Of a DNA stretch of 7,586 bases, positions 1-6,399 are shown in pieces (the first letter of the stretch is position 1; every line of letters starts with the position of its first letter). Made by a program: the position numbers and the translations under genes. The stretch lies in NCBI GenBank assembly GCA_945835085.1, contig CAMAIG010000068.1, positions 1-7,586 on the forward strand. Reading direction: 5' to 3'. This DNA comes from an uncultured Ruminococcus sp. Its GTDB lineage: Bacteria > Bacillota > Clostridia > Oscillospirales > Ruminococcaceae. The notes under the pieces are model-generated. The model did no database searches, was not told where the DNA came from, and saw nothing but the letters and a program-made list of their open reading frames with translations.

Positions 1-30
1 ATTCAAAATTATAGAAATGAGGAACGCCTA

Positions 31-309
31 ATGGATCTGGACATGGTCAGATATCTGTCGGAGCTGGGAAAGCTTTATCTCTCAGACGAGGAGCTTGAAA
101 AAATGGCTTCGGATATGACGGATATAATAAAAATAATGGATACTGTCAAGGAAATTGATGTTGCATACGAGCCTATCAAGGATAATCATAATGTTTATCT
201 CAATGATCTGAGAAAGGATATTCCTCAGGATTCCTTCCCCACGGCGAAGATCCTTCAGAATGCGGTCAATACCGAGGATTCCTTTGTAGTTCCCAAGGTT
301 TTTGACTGA
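31..309 (+). CDS. gatC: Asp-tRNA(Asn)/Glu-tRNA(Gln) amidotransferase subunit C
   Basis: GatC is the small, mostly helical subunit of the cytoplasmic GatCAB transamidosome. In known structures it wraps between GatA and GatB and stabilises GatA. The 92-residue product matches the usual family length of about 95. It shows the expected pattern: an N-terminal helix with LYLSDEELEKM (about residues 16-26), a second helix ending near EIDV, a conserved LRKD (about 60-63), and the family C-terminal signature VVPKVFD. The start is supported by GAGGA at 19-23, 7 nt before the ATG. The stop codon (307-309) overlaps an in-frame ATG of gatA by one base, which suggests translational coupling. It is the first gene seen; only 30 bases precede it, so whether it is first in its operon cannot be judged. 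The short protein is divergent in its middle, but the position directly before gatA makes the call firm. Confidence 0.93.
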   Translation: MDLDMVRYLSELGKLYLSDEELEKMASDMTDIIKIMDTVKEIDVAYEPIKDNHNVYLNDLRKDIPQDSFPTAKILQNAVNTEDSFVVPKVFD

Positions 310-332
310 TGAGAAAGGACGGTAGTTTCGAA

Positions 333-1784
333 ATGGATCTTGCTTCAATGACAATAACAGGTCTGCGCTCCATGCTTGATAAAAGGGAGATCTCCGCTCC
401 CGAGCTTGCAGACGCATATCTTGAAAGAATAGCCGCTGTCGATGATAAGCTTGAAAGCTTTATCACCGTTACTGCAGAAAACGCTAAAAAAGCCGCAGAC
501 AGCGCCCAGGAAATGATAAACAAAGGGGAGGCTTCACCTCTGTGCGGCATTCCTCTTGCAATAAAGGACAATATCTGCACGGACGGGATAAAGACCACCT
601 GCGCTTCCCGTATGCTTGAAAATTTCGTTCCCCCATACAATGCCACCGTTATGGAAAAGCTTGAAGCCGAAGGCGCTGTTATGCTCGGCAAGGCTTCCAT
701 GGACGAATTTGCAATGGGCGGCTCTACCCAGACCTCCGCTTTTAAGAAAACAAAAAATCCCTATGACCTTGGCTGCGTTCCCGGAGGAAGTTCCGGCGGC
801 TCGGCTGCAGCAGTGAGCGCTTCACTCTGCGCTGCTGCTTTAGGCTCCGATACGGGCGGCTCTATCAGACAGCCTGCTTCATTCTGCGGAGTAACGGGAC
901 TGAAGCCTACCTACGGAAGAGTTTCGAGATACGGTCTTGTTGCCTTTGCAAGCTCTCTTGACCAGATAGGTCCTATCGCAAGGAGTGCTGAGGACTGTGC
1001 CCTTATCCTTAATGCAATTGCAGGCTTTGATCCTCACGACGGCACCTCTTCACGGAATGCCGTGCCCGATTTTACGGCAGGTGTGGGCATGGGCGTCAAG
1101 GGCATTAAGATAGCTTTGCCGAAGGAATTCTATGCAGAGGGCATTGACGATGATGTGCGTAAGGCTGTGCTTGATGCGGCGGACGCTTACAAGGCAATGG
1201 GAGCAGAGCTTGTTGACTGCTCCATGCCATCGCTCAGATATGCGGTTGCTGCATATTACCTCATATCCTCCGCAGAGGCTTCTTCAAATCTTTCCCGCTA
1301 CGACGGCATAAAGTTCGGTCACCGTTCCGAGGAAGGTGAGTCCTTCAACGACCTTATCTCACATTCAAGAAGCGAGGGCTTCGGCGACGAGGTAAAAAGA
1401 AGGATACTTCTCGGAAATTACGCTCTTTCCAGCGGCTATTACGACGCATATTACGGCAAGGCAATGGCGCTCAAACAGAAAATACGGGAGGAATATGAAG
1501 AGATATTCTCCCGCTGCGACGTTATCCTCACACCAACAGCGCCCACCGCTGCCTATGGGATAAACGAAAATATCTCCGATCCCGCAAAGATGTATCAGGC
1601 GGATATCTGCACAGTTACAGTAAATATCGCCTCTCTTCCCGCCATCTCCACCCCCTGCGGATATACCGCAAAGGGAATGCCCATCGGAATGTCCGTTATC
1701 GGCAGAAAATGGGACGAGGTATCGGTAATTCGCACAGCTGACGCATTTGAAAGGGATTTCACCCGTCAGCCCGCAAAAATTTGA
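333..1784 (+). CDS. gatA: Asp-tRNA(Asn)/Glu-tRNA(Gln) amidotransferase subunit A
   Basis: GatA is the glutaminase subunit. It hydrolyses glutamine and passes ammonia through the complex to GatB. The protein is an amidase-signature enzyme with the complete Ser-cisSer-Lys triad. Counting from the ATG at 333, these are Lys78 in PLAIKDN, Ser153 in PGGSSGGSAA and Ser177 in GSDTGGSIRQP. The spacing fits the known K79/S154/S178 of Staphylococcus GatA. Start choice: homology begins at MDLASMTITGL, the ATG at 333 gives 483 residues against a usual length of about 485, and a GAAAGGA site lies at 313-319, although 13 nt upstream is a long spacing. The alternative ATG at 309 overlaps the gatC stop in TGATG and would add MRKDGSFE, which looks like translated ribosome-binding sequence. 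It cannot be excluded. gatB follows almost without a gap. Function is certain; only the exact start is open. Confidence 0.95.
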   Translation: MDLASMTITGLRSMLDKREISAPELADAYLERIAAVDDKLESFITVTAENAKKAADSAQEMINKGEASPLCGIPLAIKDNICTDGIKTTCASRMLENFVPPYNATVMEKLEAEGAVMLGKASMDEFAMGGSTQTSAFKKTKNPYDLGCVPGGSSGGSAAAVSASLCAAALGSDTGGSIRQPASFCGVTGLKPTYGRVSRYGLVAFASSLDQIGPIARSAEDCALILNAIAGFDPHDGTSSRNAVPDFTAGVGMGVKGIKIALPKEFYAEGIDDDVRKAVLDAADAYKAMGAELVDCSMPSLRYAVAAYYLISSAEASSNLSRYDGIKFGHRSEEGESFNDLISHSRSEGFGDEVKRRILLGNYALSSGYYDAYYGKAMALKQKIREEYEEIFSRCDVILTPTAPTAAYGINENISDPAKMYQADICTVTVNIASLPAISTPCGYTAKGMPIGMSVIGRKWDEVSVIRTADAFERDFTRQPAKI

Positions 1785-1804
1785 GAAAGGGGCAGAGAAA
1801 AATG
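1785..1804 (+). promoter_or_regulatory. Ribosome binding site deciding the gatB start
   Basis: GAAAGGGG at 1785-1792 begins directly after the gatA stop codon, 9 nt before the ATG at 1802. The site sits inside the 7-codon extension that a TTG start at 1781 would translate, which argues against that start. The same layout (GAAAGGG, then an A-rich run ending in AAAAATG) precedes the synthetase gene at 3261-3279. Confidence 0.8.
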
Positions 1805-3250
1805 TCATCATATATCCCTGTCATTGGACTTGAGGTCCATGCGGAGCTTTTAACAAAATCAAAGGTGTTCTGTACCTGCAGCGCAGAATTCGGCGGCAGT
1901 CAGAATTCAAGATGCTGCCCCGTCTGCTCGGGAATGCCGGGAACTCTCCCAGTAATTAATCAGACCGCTGTTGAGTATGCGGTGAGAGCAGGCTTTGCAA
2001 TGGGCTCCGATATAAATAAGTTTTCCGTTTTTGACAGAAAGAACTATTTCTATCCCGATCTGCCCAAGGCATATCAGATATCCCAGCTTAATCTCCCTCT
2101 CTGCATCAACGGCTCCGTGCCCATTGAGTATGAGGAGGACGGAGTTAAAAAGACAAAGAATATCAGAATAAACCGCATTCATCTGGAGGAGGACGCAGGA
2201 AAGCTCGTTCATGACGATCTCAACGGCGTTTCCCTTGCGGATTATAACAGATGCGGAGTGCCCCTTATCGAGATAGTAACGGAGCCCGATATGTCCTCTG
2301 CCGCAGAAGCAAAGGCATTTGTGGAAAAGGTTGCGCTTCTTCTCCAGTATGCGGGAGTCTGCGACTGCCGTATGGAGCAGGGCTCTATCCGTGCCGATGT
2401 CAATGTTTCCATAATGAAGCCCACGGACACCGAATACGGCACCAGAGCCGAGATGAAAAACTTAAACTCCATCAAGGCTATCGGACGTGCCATAGATTTC
2501 GAGATATACCGTCAGGGCAAGCTCCTTGATATGGGCAAAAAGGTCGTTCAGGAAACAAGACGCTTCGATGACAACAGAGGCGAAACAAAGGCAATGCGTT
2601 CCAAGGAAAACGCTCATGATTACCGTTATTTCCCGGAGCCCGATATCCTCCAGGTGAACTTCACCGACGAGCAGCTTGACGCTATAAAGGCTTCTCTCCC
2701 CGAAATGCCCGATGCGAGAACGGAAAGATATATAAGCAGCTTCGGTCTTTCGGAAAACGATGCAAGGATACTTGTAGGTTCAAAGATACTTTCCGATTTC
2801 TTCGATGACAGCGTAAAAGCATATGATAATCCCCGTTCTGTCTGCAATTTCATAAACGGCGAGCTTATGCGCCGCATTAATCTGGGCGAGATCGCTCTTG
2901 AAGCACTGCCCTTTGATGCACAGCAGTTTGCAAAGCTTGTACAGATGGCAGATACCGAGAAGGTTTCAAAGAACGATGCAAAGGATATCTTCCGTGAGAT
3001 GTCCGAAAAGGGCGGCGACCCCGAGGAGATTGCAAGGGCAAAGGGACTTCTCATAACAAACGATACCGGCAAGGCTTTGGCTGTTATTGACGAGGTGCTT
3101 GCCGCAAATGAAAAGGCAGTTGCTCAGTATAAGAGCGGCGACGCAAAGGTATTCGGATTTATAATGGGTCAGTGCACAAAGGCTCTCAAGGGCGTTTGCA
3201 CACCCAAGGCAATAAAGGAAGAGCTTGAAAAGAAGCTTGCTTCCCTGTAA
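1802..3250 (+). CDS. gatB: Asp-tRNA(Asn)/Glu-tRNA(Gln) amidotransferase subunit B
   Basis: GatB binds the misacylated tRNA, activates the Asp or Glu side chain with ATP, and accepts ammonia from GatA. The 482-residue product fits the family length of about 476. Visible signatures are IGLEVHAEL (about 8-16, with the metal-site His13), FDRKNYFYPDLPKAYQISQ (about 77-95), HLEEDAGK (127-134), PLIEIVTEPD (154-163), and RYFPEPD near residue 280. The C-terminal helical YqeY-like tail ends with GFIMGQCTKALKG. An N-terminal cluster, Cys24, Cys26, Cys38/Cys39 and Cys42, looks like the zinc site found in some GatB proteins and absent in others such as Staphylococcus. Start: the reading frame also opens with TTG at 1781, but that codon overlaps the gatA stop and precedes the GAAAGGGG site at 1785-1792. 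The ATG at 1802, 9 nt after that site, is clearly preferred. Confidence 0.97.
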   Translation: MSSYIPVIGLEVHAELLTKSKVFCTCSAEFGGSQNSRCCPVCSGMPGTLPVINQTAVEYAVRAGFAMGSDINKFSVFDRKNYFYPDLPKAYQISQLNLPLCINGSVPIEYEEDGVKKTKNIRINRIHLEEDAGKLVHDDLNGVSLADYNRCGVPLIEIVTEPDMSSAAEAKAFVEKVALLLQYAGVCDCRMEQGSIRADVNVSIMKPTDTEYGTRAEMKNLNSIKAIGRAIDFEIYRQGKLLDMGKKVVQETRRFDDNRGETKAMRSKENAHDYRYFPEPDILQVNFTDEQLDAIKASLPEMPDARTERYISSFGLSENDARILVGSKILSDFFDDSVKAYDNPRSVCNFINGELMRRINLGEIALEALPFDAQQFAKLVQMADTEKVSKNDAKDIFREMSEKGGDPEEIARAKGLLITNDTGKALAVIDEVLAANEKAVAQYKSGDAKVFGFIMGQCTKALKGVCTPKAIKEELEKKLASL

Positions 3251-3276
3251 ATAAAAGTCAGAAAGGGTGCAGAAAA

Positions 3277-4593
3277 ATGATCAAGGTCGGCGGACATGAT
3301 ATTAAAAAAGAATTTGAAATGAGTGACGCACGCTCAAATATCGGCAAAGAGATCGAAGTATGCGCTTGCGTTCATGATGTAAAGCATATGAGCGGATTTT
3401 CCTTTGTGACCCTGCGTACGGGACGGCATATACTCCAGTCCGTATACAGCCCCGAAAGCTGCTCCGACAGCCTTGATGAAATAAAGGAGGGCTGCTATGT
3501 AAGGGTAACGGCTCTTGTTAAGGAGGAGCCTCGTGCAGCGGGAGGAGTTGAGCTTACCCTAAAGACAATTGAGCTTCTGTCAAAGCCCGACAGTCCCTAT
3601 CCTCTCCATGTTTCAAAGAAGAAGCTGGGCTGTTCTCTTGATATAAACCTTGATCTAAGAAGCGTATCTCTCCGCAATCCTTACGAGAGAGCCACCTTCA
3701 AATTCCAGGAGGGCATCGTTTCGGGATTCAGGGAGTTCATGCTCAAAAACGGATTTACCGAGATACATACCCCAAAGATAGTTGCTCAGGGTGCAGAGGG
3801 CGGCGCAAACATTTTTCATCTGGATTATTTTCAGAAGGACGCATTCCTCAATCAGTCCCCTCAGTTCTATAAGCAGACTGCCGTGGCGTATTTTGACAGA
3901 GTATTCGAGATAGCTCCCGTTTACCGTGCAGAGCGCCATGCCACCTCCCGTCACCTTAATGAATATATCGGTCTTGACTTTGAGATGGGCTACATTAAGG
4001 ATATGTACGATGTAATGGAGATGGAAACCGCCATGCTCCGCTATCTTATGCAGTTTTTAAAGGATAACTATCAGCATGAGATAGATCTCCTTAAAGCCGA
4101 TATCCCCGAGGTAACGGAGATACCCGCTGTGAAATTTGAAGATGCGGTGGCACTTATCAAGGGTTCGAGAGCAAAGAATAAATTCGATCTGGAGCCTGAG
4201 GACGAGGTCTTCCTCTGCGAATATGCAAAGGAGCATTACGGAACAGAGTTCATCTTCGTTACGAACTTCCCCTCCTCAAAGCCTCCCTTCTACGCAATGA
4301 ACGATAAGGAGGACCCGAGAACTGCCTGCAAGTTCGACCTGCTTTTCCGAGGACTTGAAATAACCACGGGAGGTCAGCGCATACACGAATATGAGGAGCA
4401 GGTTGCAAAAATGAAGGCACAGGGACTTGATCCCGCCGATTTCGAGCATTATCTCCAGATACATAAATACGGAATGCCCCCTCACGGCGGTCTGGGAATA
4501 GGTCTTGAAAGACTTACAATGAAGCTTCTCGGTCAGCAGAATATCCGTCAGGCGTCCATGTTCCCCAGAGATCTCAACAGACTTCTGCCGTAA
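3277..4593 (+). CDS. aspS: Archaeal-type, probably non-discriminating aspartyl-tRNA synthetase (AspRS2)
   Basis: This class II synthetase attaches Asp to tRNA-Asp and, as inferred here, also to tRNA-Asn, providing the Asp-tRNA(Asn) that GatCAB amidates. At 438 residues it lacks the GAD insertion of ordinary bacterial AspRS (about 590) and resembles archaeal/eukaryal enzymes. An N-terminal OB-fold (about 20-105) binds the anticodon. Catalytic motifs follow: motif 1 with FTEIHTPKIV (about 160-169), the Asp-pocket QSPQFYKQ (193-200), motif 2 YRAER (216-220), GLEITTGGQR (359-368), and motif 3 GIGLER (407-412). His33 aligns with Trp26 of Thermococcus AspRS, and Ala88 with its Lys85. Both Trp and Lys are reported marks of tRNA-Asp-specific enzymes, and His is typical of relaxed ones. 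The OB-fold reads ACVH where GWV(W/H) is usual. Start: GAAAGGG at 3261-3267 lies 9 nt before the ATG. The gene follows gatB by 26 nt, consistent with one operon. A second, bacterial-type AspRS may exist elsewhere. Confidence 0.9.
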   Translation: MIKVGGHDIKKEFEMSDARSNIGKEIEVCACVHDVKHMSGFSFVTLRTGRHILQSVYSPESCSDSLDEIKEGCYVRVTALVKEEPRAAGGVELTLKTIELLSKPDSPYPLHVSKKKLGCSLDINLDLRSVSLRNPYERATFKFQEGIVSGFREFMLKNGFTEIHTPKIVAQGAEGGANIFHLDYFQKDAFLNQSPQFYKQTAVAYFDRVFEIAPVYRAERHATSRHLNEYIGLDFEMGYIKDMYDVMEMETAMLRYLMQFLKDNYQHEIDLLKADIPEVTEIPAVKFEDAVALIKGSRAKNKFDLEPEDEVFLCEYAKEHYGTEFIFVTNFPSSKPPFYAMNDKEDPRTACKFDLLFRGLEITTGGQRIHEYEEQVAKMKAQGLDPADFEHYLQIHKYGMPPHGGLGIGLERLTMKLLGQQNIRQASMFPRDLNRLLP

Positions 4594-4633
4594 AAGTAAT
4601 TTTTCAAAATGCCGTAAAAGTAATTTTTCAAAA
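4586..4633 (+). repeat. Perfect 24-bp tandem direct repeat over the aspS stop codon
   Basis: Two identical 24-bp copies lie head to tail at 4586-4609 and 4610-4633. Each begins TGCCGTAAAAG and ends TTTTTCAAAA. The first copy contains the last codon (CCG) and the TAA stop of aspS (4591-4593). The second is noncoding and ends 4 bp before the -35 box of the next promoter. The simplest reading is a recent slipped-strand duplication. It is a direct repeat with no GC-rich inverted arm, so it is not an intrinsic terminator. Confidence 0.93.
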
Positions 4634-4637
4634 AAAC

Positions 4638-4673
4638 TTGACAAATCATATCAATGATGCTATAATATTACCA
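4638..4673 (+). promoter_or_regulatory. Perfect-consensus housekeeping sigma promoter for the asnS-asnA unit
   Basis: TTGACA at 4638-4643 and TATAAT at 4661-4666 are both exact consensus hexamers with an ideal 17-bp spacer. Transcription should begin about 7 bp downstream, near A4673, which is just before the first paired region of the T-box leader. A strong unregulated promoter in front of an attenuator is the usual T-box design, with control exerted on elongation rather than initiation. The AT-rich run just upstream could serve as an UP element. Confidence 0.92.
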
Positions 4674-4766
4674 TATTTAAAATGCAGTGACGAAGAGAAG
4701 TAGCATGGGAATTCGTTCAAAGTGAGTGCGGGGCAGTGAAAACCGCATATCAGAGCCTTTGTGAAT

Positions 4767-4769
4767 AAC
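4767..4769 (+). promoter_or_regulatory. T-box specifier codon AAC (Asn)
   Basis: AAC would pair with the GUU anticodon of tRNA-Asn. It was located by aligning the 3' side of stem I with glyQS: specifier, then A, then a pyrimidine-rich strand, then GAGCA. The identity is independently supported by the downstream genes, which attach Asn to tRNA-Asn and make free Asn. Confidence 0.88.
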
Positions 4770-4885
4770 ACTTCCGAGCAGCGAGCTGAACATATGCAGG
4801 TGCATTCAGTAGGGGAGCCGTGAGCCGTGCGTTAAACGGATAAGCTTGTTATGAGCGTAGAGTGACCGCTTTTTCGGCGGTAAAA

Positions 4886-4923
4886 TAGGTGGTACCACGG
4901 GTCTTATACATACTCCCGTCCTA
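4886..4923 (+). promoter_or_regulatory. T-box antiterminator with UGGU acceptor-binding bulge
   Basis: UAGG (4886-4889) pairs with CCUA (4920-4923), and ACGGG (4897-4901) pairs with CCCGU (4915-4919). This leaves the conserved 7-nt bulge UGGUACC (4890-4896). UGGU pairs with the discriminator base and CCA end of uncharged tRNA. The 3' strand of this helix lies wholly inside the 5' arm of the terminator (4910-4925), so the two structures exclude each other. Confidence 0.9.
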
Positions 4924-4951
4924 TGTTTTTCGTAGGACAGGGGTATTTTTT
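4910..4951 (+). terminator. T-box regulated intrinsic terminator
   Basis: The 5' arm 4910-4925 and 3' arm 4931-4946 form a 16-position stem with 15 pairs (two of them G-U) and one C-A mismatch (4917/4939). The stem closes a UUUUU loop and is followed by a U-run through 4951. When tRNA-Asn is fully charged, this hairpin should stop transcription 42 nt before asnS. It is the only strong terminator between aspS and asnS, so it should also act on read-through from the upstream operon. Confidence 0.93.
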
Positions 4952-4992
4952 ATTTCTGTCCGTAATAATAATATTGAAAGGAAGTCAAAAAC

Positions 4993-6366
4993 ATGAAGCA
5001 CATTGATATCAAGGAAGTATTTGAAAAATCGGAATATGTGGGTCAGAGCGTTACGGTCTGCGGCTGGGTAAGAACTGCAAGAAATTCCAAGAACGTTGCG
5101 TTTATCGAGCTTAATGACGGCACAGCTCTCAAACATCTCCAGATAGTTGTGGATAAGGAGTCGGGCATTGATTATGAGCCTGCCCTTCGTCTTGGCACAT
5201 CTCTTAAGGTAACGGGAAAGGTGGTAGCCGCTCTCCAGGGCAGCGGCGTTGAGATAAATGCAGAGGCTATCGAGGTACTCGGTACCTGCCCTCTTGACTA
5301 TCCTCTCCAGAAAAAGCGCCACACTCTTGAATTCCTGCGTACAATGCCCCATCTCAGAGGCAGAACAAACACCTTCAATGCAGTTCTCCGTGTCCGTTCC
5401 GTAATGGCAGCCACTCTCCATGAGTATTTCCAGAGCAGGAATTATGTTTATGTTAATACTCCCCTTATCACGGGAAGCGACTGCGAGGGTGCAGGCGAGA
5501 TGTTCCAGGTGACCACTATCGGTTACTCCAAGGATTATCAGAATGAAGAGGATTACTACAAGAATGATTTCTTCGGCAGACGTGCGGGACTCAGCGTTTC
5601 GGGACAGCTCGAAGGCGAGGTCGCTGCAATGGCAATGGGCAAGATATATACCTTCGGTCCCAGCTTCCGTGCGGAAAACAGCAACACTCCCAAGCATCTT
5701 GCGGAGTTCTGGCATCTTGAACCTGAGATAGCATTTGCGGAGCTTCCCGATGTTATCGAGGAGGCAGAGAGCATGATAAAGTATGTTATCCGTGCCGTTC
5801 TTGACAAGTGCCCCAATGAAATGGCATTCTTTGACGCTCATTTTGAAAAGGGCATCATCGCAAGGCTGGAGGATCTTATATCCCATGATTTCGGCGTCTG
5901 CGATTATACCGAGGCAATAAAGCTTCTTAAGGAATCCGGCGAGGATTTCCAGTATCCCGTTGAGTGGGGCTGCGATCTCCAGACCGAGCATGAAAGATAT
6001 ATTGCCGAAAAGGTATTCAAGAAGGCTGTTTTCGTTACAAACTATCCCAAGGAAATAAAGTCCTTCTATATGAAGCAAAATCCCGACGGAAAGACCGTTG
6101 CGGCAGTGGATCTTCTCGTTCCGGGCGTTGGCGAGATAATCGGCGGCTCAGAGCGTGAGGCTGATTATGACAAGCTTGTTGCGGCAATGAAGGAGCGCAA
6201 TATGAACCTTGATCTTTACTCCGATTATCTTGATCTGAGAAAGTTCGGTTCTGTTCCTCACGGCGGATTTGGTCTGGGCTTTGAGCGTCTTATCATGTAT
6301 GTAACGGGCGTTCAGAATATCCGTGACGTTATCCTCTATCCCAGAACCGTGGGCAATGTTAGATAA
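4993..6366 (+). CDS. asnS: Asparaginyl-tRNA synthetase
   Basis: AsnRS ligates Asn to tRNA-Asn directly, using ATP. The 457-residue product is near the usual 463-466 and is very similar along its length to Escherichia coli AsnRS as I remember it. The OB-fold anticodon-binding domain (about 1-105) includes VCGWVRTARNSK. Catalytic-core landmarks are HLRGRTN (120-126), VNTPLITGSDCEGAGEMF (154-171), LSVSGQLEGE (200-209), motif 2 FRAENSNTPKHLAEFW (225-240), NYPKEIKSFYM (350-360), GEIIGGSERE (380-389), and motif 3 GFGLGFER (425-432). No key motif is missing. Start: the ATG follows GAAAGGAAG at 4976-4984 with 8 nt spacing. The gene is behind the tRNA-Asn T-box and 30 nt ahead of asnA. The motif set is AsnRS-specific, so confusion with AspRS is unlikely. 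Confidence 0.98.
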   Translation: MKHIDIKEVFEKSEYVGQSVTVCGWVRTARNSKNVAFIELNDGTALKHLQIVVDKESGIDYEPALRLGTSLKVTGKVVAALQGSGVEINAEAIEVLGTCPLDYPLQKKRHTLEFLRTMPHLRGRTNTFNAVLRVRSVMAATLHEYFQSRNYVYVNTPLITGSDCEGAGEMFQVTTIGYSKDYQNEEDYYKNDFFGRRAGLSVSGQLEGEVAAMAMGKIYTFGPSFRAENSNTPKHLAEFWHLEPEIAFAELPDVIEEAESMIKYVIRAVLDKCPNEMAFFDAHFEKGIIARLEDLISHDFGVCDYTEAIKLLKESGEDFQYPVEWGCDLQTEHERYIAEKVFKKAVFVTNYPKEIKSFYMKQNPDGKTVAAVDLLVPGVGEIIGGSEREADYDKLVAAMKERNMNLDLYSDYLDLRKFGSVPHGGFGLGFERLIMYVTGVQNIRDVILYPRTVGNVR

Positions 6367-6380
6367 AAAACTGTAAATAA

Positions 6381-6399
6381 GAAAGGAATGGTTGATATG
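6381..6399 (+). promoter_or_regulatory. Ribosome binding site deciding the asnA start
   Basis: GAAAGGA at 6381-6387 stands 9 nt before the ATG at 6397, and directly against the ATG at 6388. The normal spacing picks 6397, matching the 8-9 nt spacing seen before gatB, aspS and asnS. Confidence 0.75.

Larger units (their letters stand above)
4673..4951 (+). ncRNA. T-box riboswitch leader sensing tRNA-Asn, upstream of asnS-asnA
   Basis: This is a cis-acting leader RNA that binds uncharged tRNA and so prevents premature termination. The stem I base GCAGUGA (4684-4690) and AGAAGUAG closely match the Bacillus glyQS T-box. AAAGUGA (4719-4725) fits the AG-bulge T-loop motif. A 6-bp helix (4726-4731 with 4743-4748) closes the apical loop GGCAGUGAAAA (4732-4742). 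CAAAG 4718-4722 pairs with CUUUG 4757-4761, and AUUC 4711-4714 with GAAU 4763-4766. The specifier AAC (4767-4769) precedes ACUUCCGAGCA, exactly where GGC precedes AUUCUUGAGCA in glyQS. A stem II hairpin lies at 4786-4809, a pseudoknot-type element CCGU/ACGG at 4825-4839, and stem III ACCGC/GCGGU at 4865-4881. The T-box sequence and a terminator complete it. Folding was done by eye. The Asn codon agrees with both downstream genes. Confidence 0.95.

Noticed and set aside
309..332. Upstream ATG start for gatA overlapping the gatC stop
   Set aside because: Kept only as an alternative. The extra residues lie outside GatA homology and encode the likely ribosome binding site, though the TGATG overlap leaves it possible.
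82..700. Minus-strand open frames opposite gatC and gatA
   Set aside because: They are shadows of the two plus-strand genes, with no family resemblance and no initiation signals.
1781..1801. Upstream TTG start for gatB adding seven residues
   Set aside because: It overlaps the gatA stop and would translate the ribosome binding site. GatB homology begins after the ATG at 1802.
4586..4637. Intrinsic terminator for aspS in the AT-rich spacer
   Set aside because: The pattern is a direct, not inverted, repeat. Only a tiny A/T pairing is possible, with no GC stem.
4921..6078. Long open frame of 385 codons on the minus strand, antisense to asnS
   Set aside because: It lies almost wholly opposite the unmistakable asnS frame, starts inside the T-box terminator hairpin, has no ribosome binding site I can support, and its translation resembles no family I know. 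Codon bias of the sense gene explains the missing stops.
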